Below, piece by piece: positions 31,949-41,547 of a stretch of 64,000 nucleotides of DNA. The first letter of the stretch is position 1. Each line of letters opens with the position of its first letter. The notes under the pieces were generated by a model that saw nothing but the letters and a program-made list of their open reading frames with translations, was not told the origin of the DNA and ran no database searches. The DNA comes from Flavobacterium aquiphilum (GTDB lineage Bacteria > Bacteroidota > Bacteroidia > Flavobacteriales > Flavobacteriaceae): positions 4,030,001-4,094,000 of the forward strand of contig NZ_CP114288.1 of NCBI RefSeq assembly GCF_027111335.1, in the 5' to 3' direction. The translations under genes were made by a program, and so were the position numbers.

Positions 31949-33517
31949 TCAAAATGGTATCGGCTCCACCGACACGCTTCCTATTGGTCTTCGTCCTAAT
32001 TTAAAGAGCAACAGAACCAAAATCGGGAAAAAACATAAGGCCGACATCACCAGATAAATATCCTTATAGGCCAACATCATTGCTGATTTTGACGTTTCGT
32101 TCGAAAGGCTTTTTTCGGCTTTTTTTTGGGCTTCCCAAGCCGACAGTCCTTTCATCATAAATATTTTTTTATTTTGATCCAATTCAGCTTTTGCCACCGG
32201 GTTCAACTCCGATAATTGTTGACTAAGACCGGTTTTATGCTGTACATTCATATTGGAAATAAAAGTTCCAAGAATTGCCCCGCCCAACAACGAAGCGAAA
32301 ACTGCCCGCGAAATTACCCCGCTCATCATTCGGGAATCACCTAGATTTTTTGGGACTTTTTCAGAAATATAAAGCGAAGCCGCCGGATACAAAAAACCAA
32401 TGGCAAGCCCTTTGAAAATAAATGGACCGAAAAAATCGGTTGTATCTATTTCGGGATAAAACCTAAAATAGAGAATGATATGATACAGACCGTAACAGGC
32501 AAAACCCGAAACCCAAAGCGTTGCCAGATAAATTCGTTTAAACAAAAGATAAGTCGAAAGCGGAATGGCTATAAAAAGCCCAATCAGAATTGCCAAATGC
32601 GTTCGGGCGACATAAATACTGTCAAAACCCAAAATATTGGTCATAAATCCGGTCACAACGCTTCCCGTGCCGTTCATCATTCCGGTGTAAAAAAAGAGAA
32701 ACGAACCCAAAACAACGTTTTTGTATTTATAAACATCGGGATTTATCAACGGCTCTTTGGTAAACCGAACGTGCATCAGATACATTCCAACGATCAGCAA
32801 CAAAAAAGCAATTGCCATCGAAACTTTGGGATCCGAAAGCCAGTTTCTAGTTTGTCCTTCGGCACAAAGAAAAAGAATCACAACCAAAAACAATTGTAAA
32901 ATCCCCCACCCTCGCCAATCAAATTGAAAAGGAGATTTCATTGGTGCCACATCTTTTCTATAAAAAACCCAAGCCAAAAGTATTGCTACCAAAAAATTGA
33001 TATTCAAGAAATAAACCCCAAAAGTCCAATTGTGAATACTTGTCATCTGCGTCCCAAAATATTGGTATAGTTGCTTGCTCCCCTGAAGGATAAACTGCAC
33101 GATTCCGTACAAAATGGGCATATTGAACGTAGGGTTGTATTTTAAAAGTATCGGGATTATAGTTGCAAAAATTCCTATTATAGATAAAATAGCCAGCAAA
33201 GCTCGCCAAACCGTAAACCATTCGATTGTGCTTGCAAACAACGAAGCGGTATTGCAAATAATCGACAAAAAACTAACCGACAAAATCATCGTCCGCACCT
33301 TAATTTGCTTTCCTATTTTCAGTCCCAAAGGCAAAAATCCCAACATCGCAAAAAACGGAATATAAGTCGAATAGGTAAACGCAGTTGTGGATGCCCCAAA
33401 ATGTCCCAATATCTGCGAGTTGTCATAAGAAGTCACATTCATGGCATTAAAAAAAGGAATTGTAAGAACATATAGTCCTACAAGGGTAAACACACTTCCT
33501 TTTTTGATTAAAGCCAT
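31949..33517 (-). CDS. MFS multidrug efflux permease (DHA2-like)
   Basis: The 522-residue inner membrane protein has about 14 hydrophobic segments, as in the DHA2/EmrB group, and a hydrophilic loop near residue 440 (LSELNPVAKAELDQNK). It should be the pump of a tripartite system with the HlyD and TolC homologues upstream on the same strand. It is separated from them by 485 bases of repeats, which may weaken cotranscription. Confidence 0.88.
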   Translation of the reverse strand: MALIKKGSVFTLVGLYVLTIPFFNAMNVTSYDNSQILGHFGASTTAFTYSTYIPFFAMLGFLPLGLKIGKQIKVRTMILSVSFLSIICNTASLFASTIEWFTVWRALLAILSIIGIFATIIPILLKYNPTFNMPILYGIVQFILQGSKQLYQYFGTQMTSIHNWTFGVYFLNINFLVAILLAWVFYRKDVAPMKSPFQFDWRGWGILQLFLVVILFLCAEGQTRNWLSDPKVSMAIAFLLLIVGMYLMHVRFTKEPLINPDVYKYKNVVLGSFLFFYTGMMNGTGSVVTGFMTNILGFDSIYVARTHLAILIGLFIAIPLSTYLLFKRIYLATLWVSGFACYGLYHIILYFRFYPEIDTTDFFGPFIFKGLAIGFLYPAASLYISEKVPKNLGDSRMMSGVISRAVFASLLGGAILGTFISNMNVQHKTGLSQQLSELNPVAKAELDQNKKIFMMKGLSAWEAQKKAEKSLSNETSKSAMMLAYKDIYLVMSALCFFPILVLLLFKLGRRPIGSVSVEPIPF

Positions 33518-33604
33518 TTAATATCGCTGTTTAAAAGTCATTTTAAATTTTAGGAGCAGAAAGACTAGGCATTCTCAGCCAAGATTGTTCCCGCTATCCG
33601 TTGC

Positions 33605-33635
33605 AATCTTATAAGCCGACCCCCGGCTTATAAGG
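33605..33635. repeat. Palindrome between the MFS and HlyD genes
   Basis: Arms TTATAAGCC and GGCTTATAA, extended by AATC/GATT, flank a C-rich loop. The surrounding CCCGCTATCCGTTGC and CTGCTATCGGGGC words look like parts of a larger dispersed element spanning about 33580-33660. Confidence 0.6.
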
Positions 33636-33714
33636 ATTTCCACTGCTATCGGGGCTAAAAGCCAGCATTAGGCATTTTTGGAAATTATTTTATGTAAATC
33701 ATTCTGTATCGTTT

Positions 33715-33988
33715 CAGACCTAACAGATTTTAGAAACACAAGTGTTCGGAAGACCTTAAAACCTTGATTTCGAACAATGTACCACTTAAAAACATATCAT
33801 TCTACTTTACGTTTGATATTTCGACAACGTATTATCCGTAAAGATTTGTCATTTCGACCAGCGGGAGAAATCACATAACGTAATCAACTAGTGTGATTCC
33901 TCGTTCCTCGGAATGACAAACTGTGTGTAAAATCTGTTGAATTTAACTCTTCCGAACACTTATGTTTTAAAAACCTGTCAGGTCTCTG
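33715..33988. mobile_element. MITE-like element with 39-base terminal inverted repeats
   Basis: Left terminal arm 33715-33753 (CAGACCTAACAGATTTTAG...) and right arm 33948-33988 are reverse complements with a few mismatches and share GTGTTCGGAAGA. About 195 bases lie between them, with no reading frame. It sits in the MFS-HlyD gap, and I infer a non-autonomous insertion. No target duplication was clearly recognised. Confidence 0.65.
33847..33921. repeat. Hairpin repeat TTGTCATT...AATGACAA inside the MITE-like element
   Basis: TTGTCATTTCGACC...AATCACA and TGTGATTCCTCG...GGAATGACAA form 28-base arms around a 16-base loop. The GTCATTYCGA...AATCACA hairpin type is one I believe is common in flavobacterial intergenic DNA, here nested in a larger element. 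Confidence 0.7.
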
Positions 33989-34002
33989 AAAAGCTATTTG
34001 TA

Positions 34003-35067
34003 TTATTTATTAATATCCACGGTCACATTCATTCCCGGTTTTACCTCTGCCAATTCTTTTCCGGTAGCTTCAAAATTAATTTTTACAGGGATACGTTGCG
34101 TGATTTTGACAAAATTTCCCGTAGAATTATCAGGTTCCACCATCGAAAACTTGGCTCCCGTTGCCGGCGAAAAACCGACTACTTTCCCTTTAAATTCTTT
34201 CCCGTCAAGTGCATCAATAGTAATAGTTGCCTCTTGCCCCAACTTAATTTTTTCGATTTGGGTCTCCTTAAAATTGGCATTTACCCATAACTTATCACTC
34301 AAAACCATCGTTGCCACCACCTGATTGGCATTTATCAATTCACCAACCGATATGGTTCTTTCTCCAACATAACCATCAGCCTGAGCAATGATATAAGTGT
34401 AGGACAATTGCAACATAGCATTTTCCAAATCGGCTTTCTTTCTCGCAACAGTAGCGTTTGCCGCTTCGAGATTGGTGTGGCTTTGTACGGTGGTCGATTT
34501 GCTTGCCAATAATCCTTTTTCCCCTGCTGCCAAATATGCTTTTGTCGATTGCAGTTTGGAAACCACCTGATCGTATTGATTACGTGTTACAGCCGAATCG
34601 GCATACATATTCTTGAATCGTTCGTAATCCTTTTGCGCTTTTTCAAGATCGGCCATATCTCCGCTCAATTTTTCCTTAGATGCCGCTTCATTGGAAATCG
34701 CCGTAATAACCGCTTGCTCCAACGAATGCAAATTCCCTTGGGCAACAGCCAAATCGGCTTCGGCTTGCTTTACTTTTATTTGGTATTCCTCATCATCAAG
34801 AATAACCAATGTATCGCCTTTATGAACAAACTGATGGGAATCAAATTTGATTGCCGCCACATGACCCGTTGCCCGAGCAGTAATACTGTTGATATAAGAT
34901 TCGACTTGCGCATTATTGGTTGTTTCATACCTGTGAAAGTCAAAAAACAAACTCAATATCCATATACCTCCTCCTATGATGAAAACAAAAGAAAGGATAG
35001 TCAAAATCGTATTTCTCTTTTTTTCACTTTTCACCGCAGCTTCATTGGTTGTATTATCTTCGCTCAT
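34003..35067 (-). CDS. HlyD/EmrA-type membrane fusion protein
   Basis: The 354-residue adaptor has one N-terminal membrane anchor (residues 19-41, ILTILSFVFIIGGGIWILSLF), a biotinyl-lipoyl half-motif (ITARATGHVAAIKFDSHQFVHKGDTLVILDD), a long coiled-coil hairpin (about 80-200), the second lipoyl half (YVGERTISVGELINANQVVATMV) and a beta-barrel domain. It bridges the MFS pump and the TolC homologue across the periplasm. It is 9 bases downstream of the tolC-like gene. Confidence 0.92.
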   Translation of the reverse strand: MSEDNTTNEAAVKSEKKRNTILTILSFVFIIGGGIWILSLFFDFHRYETTNNAQVESYINSITARATGHVAAIKFDSHQFVHKGDTLVILDDEEYQIKVKQAEADLAVAQGNLHSLEQAVITAISNEAASKEKLSGDMADLEKAQKDYERFKNMYADSAVTRNQYDQVVSKLQSTKAYLAAGEKGLLASKSTTVQSHTNLEAANATVARKKADLENAMLQLSYTYIIAQADGYVGERTISVGELINANQVVATMVLSDKLWVNANFKETQIEKIKLGQEATITIDALDGKEFKGKVVGFSPATGAKFSMVEPDNSTGNFVKITQRIPVKINFEATGKELAEVKPGMNVTVDINK

Positions 35068-35076
35068 AAAATAAAT

Positions 35077-36414
35077 TTAAAGTTTACCCATTGCATACTG
35101 TAAAGAATAGTATTGAATAATAGCGTCAATATTGGCATTATTCAAGGAAATTTTCGCTTCGTTTAACTGCAACTCCGCATCAACAATATCACTAATTACT
35201 GCAAAATCATTATCGTAACGGCTTTTTACAATTTTGTAATTGCTCAATGCCAAATCAACATCTTTTTTAAAAGTCGCTATGTTCCGAACACTTTCCATAA
35301 ACCTTACATAAGCTGCTTTTACATCTTGATTAATTACATCTTTGGTCGCCTCAAGGGCAATATTACTTTTATCGATTTGTAATCGGTCAGCATTTGTTTT
35401 ATGTTTCAAATTATAAAAACTCGAAATATCCCAACCTAGAGAAACTCCCGCAGCCCAATAATTCAGGATATTGTCGGAATAATTAGGCCATTGTGCCGGA
35501 TACTGTGTATTGAAAAGTAAATTGGCATTTACAAATGGCTTATAACCGCTCTTTGTAATATCCAAAGAGGATTCAGCAATTTTAACATTGATTTCAGATC
35601 TTTTGATTTCGTAACGATTTTGGTAGGCTTCATTCAGGCTTTCCTCAAAACTCACCTCCGTTTTAGGAATCAAAATACCATCCAGCACCGGTTTTAATTT
35701 GGTATTGGTTGGCAATCCGGTCAATATATCCAAATAATTGCTGATCAACTCGATTGAATTGGCACTATTAAAAACAGCCACCTCAAAATTCGATTTTTGT
35801 AATTCGGTTCTCAACAAATCACTTTTAAGATTTTGGCCATTTGCCACTCTTGACTGCAATTGTTTGATTCGCAAATCAGTATTGACAATGTTTTGTTTTG
35901 TCACCTCAATCTGTTTGTATAATTTTTCTAGGTTAAAAAATTGTGCGGTAATGGTTTGCTTAATTTCTGCTTCAGTCATCTTGGCAACCGATTCCTGCAT
36001 CGTAACTATTAACTTCTGTTTCTCAATTTGGCTATTGATTGCTCCTCCGTAATACAAAGGCATTGAGGTAAAAACACCGGCAGAACCTTGGTGGTTATAA
36101 TAATCCACGGTCGTGCTTTTTTCGTAAAACCCTTCAAAAATTTTGGGATTTCCAATATAATTATATCCCATATTTAAACCGATAACAGGTGCTTTTGCTA
36201 TATGAGATTGACTCAAATTCTCATTGGCAGTAGCCACATCGGTATTAGCCATTTTTAGCTGATTATTATTTTTAATCCCGAGTTGGATAACTTCATCCAA
36301 TTTTATGATCCGGGTCTCCTCATTGTTTTGAGAAAATCCAACTTCATAAAAAAGAAAAGCTATCAACAGAATAACAAATTGACTTATACTATTTTTTAAA
36401 AAAAGGTAACCCAT
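35077..36414 (-). CDS. TolC family outer membrane efflux protein
   Basis: This 445-residue protein starts with a signal peptide and has two outer-membrane-efflux repeats rich in coiled-coil helices (IKLDEVIQLGIKNNNQLKMANTD... and FEESLNEAYQNRYEIKRSEINV...). It forms the trimeric exit duct for the adjacent adaptor and pump. The MetA-like barrel gene ends 31 bases upstream, so all belong to one transcription unit. Confidence 0.92.
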   Translation of the reverse strand: MGYLFLKNSISQFVILLIAFLFYEVGFSQNNEETRIIKLDEVIQLGIKNNNQLKMANTDVATANENLSQSHIAKAPVIGLNMGYNYIGNPKIFEGFYEKSTTVDYYNHQGSAGVFTSMPLYYGGAINSQIEKQKLIVTMQESVAKMTEAEIKQTITAQFFNLEKLYKQIEVTKQNIVNTDLRIKQLQSRVANGQNLKSDLLRTELQKSNFEVAVFNSANSIELISNYLDILTGLPTNTKLKPVLDGILIPKTEVSFEESLNEAYQNRYEIKRSEINVKIAESSLDITKSGYKPFVNANLLFNTQYPAQWPNYSDNILNYWAAGVSLGWDISSFYNLKHKTNADRLQIDKSNIALEATKDVINQDVKAAYVRFMESVRNIATFKKDVDLALSNYKIVKSRYDNDFAVISDIVDAELQLNEAKISLNNANIDAIIQYYSLQYAMGKL

Positions 36415-36445
36415 TGGCTAATTCCAATTTAAAAGATTTTAAATG

Positions 36446-37366
36446 CTATAAAAACACACATTGGTAACCAACACTTACCGAATCATAATTCAATCCAACA
36501 CTTTTATAAGTTCCGGTATTAAACTGAAACTTTAAAGACTGAAATTTTGTGAGTGGCATCGAAAATGTCGCCCCGATTCTTGAGGCATTGATAATACTTC
36601 CTGCGGGAGCTTCATCCACAAATGTTTTCCCTCCGCTAAACCAGTTAATATTAATCCCTGCCCACATATTATTTTTGAAAAAATAACTGGCGTGACCTTG
36701 AAAAGAAACTACGGGATCTTGTTTCAATTCGTTGTTTCCTAGAAACTCATTATTTTTGGTATAAAACCACACCCCGGAATATAACTCGGCATAAACATGC
36801 TCAAAACGTTTGGAAATTCCTAATTCCGGCTTGATTCCCCAACGATTTGTACCTATATTTACCCTTTTATCAGCATAATAAAGCCCTGTAGGAACGGATA
36901 CTACTAAACTTGCTCCAAATATTGTTTTTTGTTGGAATTGGCTAAATTCTTTGATATTTAATGCCGGAGACCCTAACAAGTTTACTCCAAATCGCATACG
37001 CAGGTCTCCAAAACCTGTTCTGTTTCCGGTAATTCTTGTACCGCTCACCGTTGCTTCACCATCCATAAAAACATACGGAATAGCGACCTGAATTCTAGCT
37101 AACCTACCCGCCAAACCGAACGAACGCATATAACCCGCCCCAATATTGTGGCTGGTAATAAGAAAATCCTCAATAGGCAAAGAGGGTTCTGTCACAATAT
37201 CACCTTTCATATAGCCATAACTCCCCACAGCGATATTGACTCCCCTAGGCATATTGGCATAAGCCCTTGGCTCAAGATCCTGTGCCACTATGCAATTGCA
37301 AGCAAATAAAAAGGCAGCAAAAAAAAAACCAATCTTCTTTACGGAAACTAATTCATAATTAACCAT
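36446..37366 (-). CDS. Outer membrane beta-barrel (MetA-pathway-of-phenol-degradation type)
   Basis: A signal peptide (about residues 1-28, ...FFFAAFLFACNCIVAQ) is followed by a transmembrane beta-barrel of about 280 residues resembling the DUF/transporter family annotated as MetA pathway of phenol degradation. Strand ends are aromatic, and the C terminus is YQCVFL. ATG 37366 is preferred over an in-frame GTG at 37396. Its place at the head of the tripartite efflux operon suggests an outer-membrane transport role. Confidence 0.78.
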   Translation of the reverse strand: MVNYELVSVKKIGFFFAAFLFACNCIVAQDLEPRAYANMPRGVNIAVGSYGYMKGDIVTEPSLPIEDFLITSHNIGAGYMRSFGLAGRLARIQVAIPYVFMDGEATVSGTRITGNRTGFGDLRMRFGVNLLGSPALNIKEFSQFQQKTIFGASLVVSVPTGLYYADKRVNIGTNRWGIKPELGISKRFEHVYAELYSGVWFYTKNNEFLGNNELKQDPVVSFQGHASYFFKNNMWAGININWFSGGKTFVDEAPAGSIINASRIGATFSMPLTKFQSLKFQFNTGTYKSVGLNYDSVSVGYQCVFL

Positions 37367-37472
37367 ATACTGAATATTAGAAAAATTTAAAGACACTTTC
37401 TAAAGCTGTATTTAAAACATTTTCTGACGAAAGTTTAAAAAATGAAAAATACTTATTGAAAAAAAAGTTTAA

Positions 37473-37498
37473 AAAAACCTCAAAAATTTGAGGTTTTT
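37473..37498 (-). terminator. Terminator of the DUF3575-like barrel gene
   Basis: A perfect 12-bp stem, AAAAACCTCAAA with complement, around a 2-base loop lies 20 bases past that gene's stop on the minus strand, with T runs on both sides. Confidence 0.85.
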
Positions 37499-37518
37499 AC
37501 AATTTTTTACTATCTATT

Positions 37519-38277
37519 TTAGAATCTATATCCAATGCTTACATTATACCTGAATCCAATTGCAGTAATGGATTGAACCCCTTTTTTCTCAACATCATTA
37601 TCATGCGAAAGATCACCAAGCTGAGGAAATTTGTCTTTCATAGCTTCGATAATTTTTTGAAGAGTTTCATTTTCATCAAGTCCATCAATTTTTCCATCCA
37701 ATTTTAAATTGTATTTATAATGCGTTAACGAAGGCCCAAATAAAACACAATCTATAACTACCCTGTTCCATAAAACGAATTGGTAACCTAATTCACCTCC
37801 GACATTCATTAAATTTAATTTTGCATTCAGATTTGTACTGCTTCTTACTTGTGTATCAGGATTAGTATAGTTTAAATTTCTATCCGTTTCAAATTGAAAA
37901 AAACTTGTAAATGGTGCTAAATAAACACCTCTTGGTCCCTTGTATTTGTTGACACTTCCCAGATAAAATCTATAATCTACACCAAATGAATATCCTTTTC
38001 TGCCACTACTTTGATCAAAATCAACATTCTTTACATCCAGCTTTATCAATGGAAACTCCTGATAACCGGCAAAAACATTTATACTTTGATTTTCCTTAAT
38101 CATTCTTTCGTACGAAAACTGAAGTGAATTATCATAAAGCAATGTATTGGAAACATTGAACTTTATTGAATTCTTGAAATCTTTAGGAGTTGCTTGCGAA
38201 AAAACCTTAGTCGAAGACATGAATAACGCAAATCCAAAAATGAAGACAATTCTAAAAGAGGTAGATAAAATTTTCAT
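37519..38277 (-). CDS. Outer membrane beta-barrel protein (DUF3575-like)
   Basis: A signal peptide (about 1-28, ending KVFSQ) precedes an eight- to ten-strand barrel with alternating aromatic residues (LQFSYERMIKENQSINVFAGYQ, YSFGVDYRFYLG, RGVYLAPFTSFFQF). The final FRYNVSIGYRF ends in Phe, the BAM recognition signature. An acidic loop (DGKIDGLDENETLQKIIEAMKDKFPQLGDLSHDND) precedes the last strands. It resembles DUF3575 proteins. Function unknown. Confidence 0.8.
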   Translation of the reverse strand: MKILSTSFRIVFIFGFALFMSSTKVFSQATPKDFKNSIKFNVSNTLLYDNSLQFSYERMIKENQSINVFAGYQEFPLIKLDVKNVDFDQSSGRKGYSFGVDYRFYLGSVNKYKGPRGVYLAPFTSFFQFETDRNLNYTNPDTQVRSSTNLNAKLNLMNVGGELGYQFVLWNRVVIDCVLFGPSLTHYKYNLKLDGKIDGLDENETLQKIIEAMKDKFPQLGDLSHDNDVEKKGVQSITAIGFRYNVSIGYRF

Positions 38278-38509
38278 GGTTTATTTTTTAAATTACATTA
38301 AAAATCAGTGAGTTCCTTAACAAATTTAACATTTTTTCCTGAAATAAAGAAGTAAAAATTAACACTTTTTAAGACAGAAGAACTTTTCATTTATGACAGT
38401 CCAAAAACAAATAATTACATCACAACAAACGACTGTAAATCAAGTAAAAACCAATAAAAAAGCGCAACATCAAGGTCACGCTCTTCATTTGTTTTTGTAT
38501 AAAAAATAT

Positions 38510-38992
38510 TTATTTCACTTTTGTCATCTCCAGTTCACCTACAAAAGGAATGGCATTTTGCAGACTGCTTCTAATCTCAGTTTGCAAGTAAATTTCCAAC
38601 TGAATGAATTTTGTAGCGTTTATTGCTCCAATCGCTTTTTTAACTTTTTCATAGTAAGCAGAATACAATTTATCATAGGCCGTATTGTTTTTCAAAACTC
38701 CTTTTACGATTACATCAGCTTTAGCATCAGTCAACGCAGCGTAGTCAGTAGCATATTGATTGATTAAGTTAATTTTTTCTTCTCCCAATTTTTTCCTTTC
38801 AGCTTCATAAGCTTCATAAATTTTAGCAAAATCGGCTGCTTGAGTACCAGACAATCCCATGTACTGATTTACTAATTCAGATTTTGATCTACCATAAACC
38901 GATTGAACAACATCAATATCGTCTTTCAAAGTTGATTGGGAAAATGTTGCAGAAGAGAATGCAACGGCAAATAATAAAAGTAATTTTTTCAT
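38510..38992 (-). CDS. Secreted helical protein of unknown function
   Basis: This 160-residue protein has a clear signal peptide (MKKLLLLFAVAFSSATFSQ) and a mature part made of long amphipathic helices (FAKIYEAYEAERKKLGEEKINLINQYATDYAAL). It somewhat resembles Spy/CpxP-type periplasmic proteins, but the LTxxQ motif is not present. It stands alone. Confidence 0.78.
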   Translation of the reverse strand: MKKLLLLFAVAFSSATFSQSTLKDDIDVVQSVYGRSKSELVNQYMGLSGTQAADFAKIYEAYEAERKKLGEEKINLINQYATDYAALTDAKADVIVKGVLKNNTAYDKLYSAYYEKVKKAIGAINATKFIQLEIYLQTEIRSSLQNAIPFVGELEMTKVK

Positions 38993-39112
38993 GTTTGTTT
39001 CTTTTATTTAGTTAAAATTCAATCAAATATAAGATTTTTTAATTAAATTCTCACTACTTTAAAAATTTAAAGTCAATGCCTTTTATGTAATTTTTCCCAC
39101 AACGAAAAACAC

Positions 39113-40357
39113 CTAAAAAGTCTCGCCTGCATTGAGATAAAATCCATTAGAATGGTTTCCTACTGCATAATCAAAAATAAGATTTGTCCTTGTAGCCTTA
39201 TCAATTAAAAGCCTTAATCCTACCCCAAAAGCCGGTTGCACAAATTCAAAAAGATGAACACGGTCATACTTATCACTTGTAGAAATAAAATTTGTAAAAG
39301 CTGTTCCGCTAAGAAGTTGATTGCAGGTTATGGGAAATCTCAATTCTACCTGAAGATAAGCCAAACTATTTCCTCTAAACAATCCCTGCGTATAACCCTC
39401 CCCACTTCGGCTGCGCTGATCCCAACCAATGGCAGGCAAGTTCAAATAAGGGACAGCACCTTTGGTTACAAATTGTCCTAATCCCCAAAATCCCAATACA
39501 AATTGTTCTCTTTTAGGGTCGAGAGGAAGAAAATACCTAACCTCTGTGTTTAAAACACTACTCGCTTTTTGATTATTAAACAATCCCCAATTAAACCTAT
39601 AATTTGCATTGGCAAACCAGCCTTTTCTAGTATTAATTTGATTATCTCTGGAGTCATAAATAAAATTGGCACTTAAGCCATTTACAAAATATTCATTAGG
39701 ATCAAATCCATTTTGTAAACTATAATTGTAGTGATGGGTAAACTTTCCGTTTACAATATCCAGGTTTTTATCATAAATCGAAGAATACCAATCAATTTCG
39801 ACTCCTCCTCCTACATAAAAGTCCTTTTTTATTTCCCACGAAGAGCTTTGATGAAACTTAAAATAATTATAATCCATCGGCTCTTCTATGGATTCAATAT
39901 TAAAATCAGGTTGGTCTCTATTTTTTGGAATAATATTGGTTCCCAATCCATAATTTGGCTGGGTAAAAATATACAGTCGATAATCCCCTCGAAGATAAAT
40001 ACTATTATTTTTCAACAAAATATTATTCTTGACATTGACCAATAATTGTTTTTCGGTAGTGAAAGTCACCCCTAGATTTGCGGAAGAATATTTGTCGGTA
40101 GCTTCTTTGCCTTTAAAAGTATATTGGGACGTTGCACCATAACTAAAACCTGTTGCCGGATTAACCCCAATTATTGGGATTACAAGTAAAAAATTGTTTC
40201 TAGTTGGCTTGACAATTAAAACAGAATCTTTCTTTTTGAATAATTCAAAAACAGTTTTTGGTGGACAAGATTTATCAATATCTGAATTAGTTTGCGCCTT
40301 GACCAAACTTAGGCTTCCAAATAAAACTATCAAAAAAGGGATTAATAATTTTTTCAT
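39113..40357 (-). CDS. BamA/TamA-like outer membrane barrel (surface antigen D15 family)
   Basis: A signal peptide (ending LVKA) leads to a 414-residue barrel with no visible POTRA repeats. The D15 C-terminal features are GYTQGLFRGNSLAYLQVELRFPI and PAFGVGLRLLIDKATRTNLIFDYAVG, the latter typical of the last strands, with a terminal Phe. Without POTRAs it is more likely a specialised barrel or lipid/peptide transporter than the main BamA. Confidence 0.87.
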   Translation of the reverse strand: MKKLLIPFLIVLFGSLSLVKAQTNSDIDKSCPPKTVFELFKKKDSVLIVKPTRNNFLLVIPIIGVNPATGFSYGATSQYTFKGKEATDKYSSANLGVTFTTEKQLLVNVKNNILLKNNSIYLRGDYRLYIFTQPNYGLGTNIIPKNRDQPDFNIESIEEPMDYNYFKFHQSSSWEIKKDFYVGGGVEIDWYSSIYDKNLDIVNGKFTHHYNYSLQNGFDPNEYFVNGLSANFIYDSRDNQINTRKGWFANANYRFNWGLFNNQKASSVLNTEVRYFLPLDPKREQFVLGFWGLGQFVTKGAVPYLNLPAIGWDQRSRSGEGYTQGLFRGNSLAYLQVELRFPITCNQLLSGTAFTNFISTSDKYDRVHLFEFVQPAFGVGLRLLIDKATRTNLIFDYAVGNHSNGFYLNAGETF

Positions 40358-40444
40358 AACTGCTATTACTTTTCAATCAATCCCAGTAATAGTCACCGGA
40401 AACACGAATATGCCTAGAATGATCTATTATTTTTAATAAATAAA

Positions 40445-40957
40445 TTATTTCATATTGGGCTTCGTCTTCGTAACCATTCCTCTATAACTAATTGAAGCTC
40501 GATTATTAGAATTTATATTCAAAGAAGCTCCTCCATCAAAATAGACAGTCAACATGATGGAATAATTATCAGAACTACCTTTGACTTCGGTTTTTATAAT
40601 ATAATTTTTCTTGCCCTTTGTCATTGAATAATCTTTCATAGCTCCTTTAAAATCAAGTCCTCCGCCTCCACTATAAGCAACTCCCGCATAAGCTCGTCCA
40701 AAAAAAGGCATTTCACTATGTACAGAATCATTTTTAACTCTGAAAAAATTCGGATTAGAGGTCAGATTGATACTTCGTCCGCTCTGAGGATAAGCCCAAT
40801 CAGCAACAAATTCATAATCTTTTGAATTTAAAAGTTCTTCTACTTTCTTTTGTTCGGCCAGCTTTTTCTCTTCTTTTATCTGCTGTTTGGTTTTTTCCTG
40901 AGCAAATCCCATTAGCATTGAAAAAGAAAGAAAAAAAGATAATACTACTGTTTTCAT
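40445..40957 (-). CDS. DUF4251 domain secreted protein
   Basis: The 170-residue product has a signal peptide (ending GFAQ), a charged helix (KTKQQIKEEKKLAEQKKVEELL), and the DUF4251 domain starting at DYEFVADWAYPQSGRSINLTSN and including FFGRAYAGVAYSGGGGLDFKG. DUF4251 is a Bacteroidota-specific periplasmic domain of unknown function. Confidence 0.85.
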   Translation of the reverse strand: MKTVVLSFFLSFSMLMGFAQEKTKQQIKEEKKLAEQKKVEELLNSKDYEFVADWAYPQSGRSINLTSNPNFFRVKNDSVHSEMPFFGRAYAGVAYSGGGGLDFKGAMKDYSMTKGKKNYIIKTEVKGSSDNYSIMLTVYFDGGASLNINSNNRASISYRGMVTKTKPNMK

Positions 40958-40993
40958 AACTCCTTAATTTTATAAAACGAATAATTAATAAAT

Positions 40994-41425
40994 TTATTTT
41001 TGATGAGTAAATCGCATCATTACGACGTTACCTAATAACAGGTTCAAGGTATTTCCACCATCAGTAATTGTGTATGACTCAATTTTTTTTAAGGCTTCCA
41101 TATAAACTGAATCTCCATTACCTTCACAAGCCATCATAGTCATTCCCATTTTAGCATCTTTAAAATTAATTTTATTTCCATCCATAATCAAAGCCCCAAA
41201 ATAGTTATTACAGCTATTGTTTCCTGTAATTTTTTTATCATTCAAATTAAAAGTGATTGTTGGCTTTTTGCCAGGAAACAATCCATTGAAAGCTATTTTA
41301 GGCCCGGTTATATAGTTTAATTCCCAAGTCCCTTCGATTGAAACTTCTTTCGCGGCTGTTTTCGATGTACTACATGAAGCAAAACTCATGCAAATAAAAA
41401 CTGTTAAAAATATTATTTTATTCAT
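40994..41425 (-). CDS. META domain (HslJ-like) lipoprotein
   Basis: This 143-residue protein has a lipoprotein signal peptide (ICMSFASC, Cys19) and one META domain: EGTWELNYI, NNSCNNYFGALIMDGN, MGMTMMACEGNGDSVYMEAL and YTITDGGNTLNLL. Relatives such as HslJ are linked to heat or antibiotic stress. It lies 37 bases upstream of the DUF4251 gene in the same direction and may share its transcript. Confidence 0.88.
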   Translation of the reverse strand: MNKIIFLTVFICMSFASCSTSKTAAKEVSIEGTWELNYITGPKIAFNGLFPGKKPTITFNLNDKKITGNNSCNNYFGALIMDGNKINFKDAKMGMTMMACEGNGDSVYMEALKKIESYTITDGGNTLNLLLGNVVMMRFTHQK

Positions 41426-41547
41426 GCTCAGTTATTTAAAAATCATGTAATGTAAAAATAAGAAAAATTAATAAGAAAAAATGCTTCCATTATCAAATTT
41501 GCTTTTTAAAAATGGTATGGTTATTTTCGTAAAAAAGAAAAAACAGT

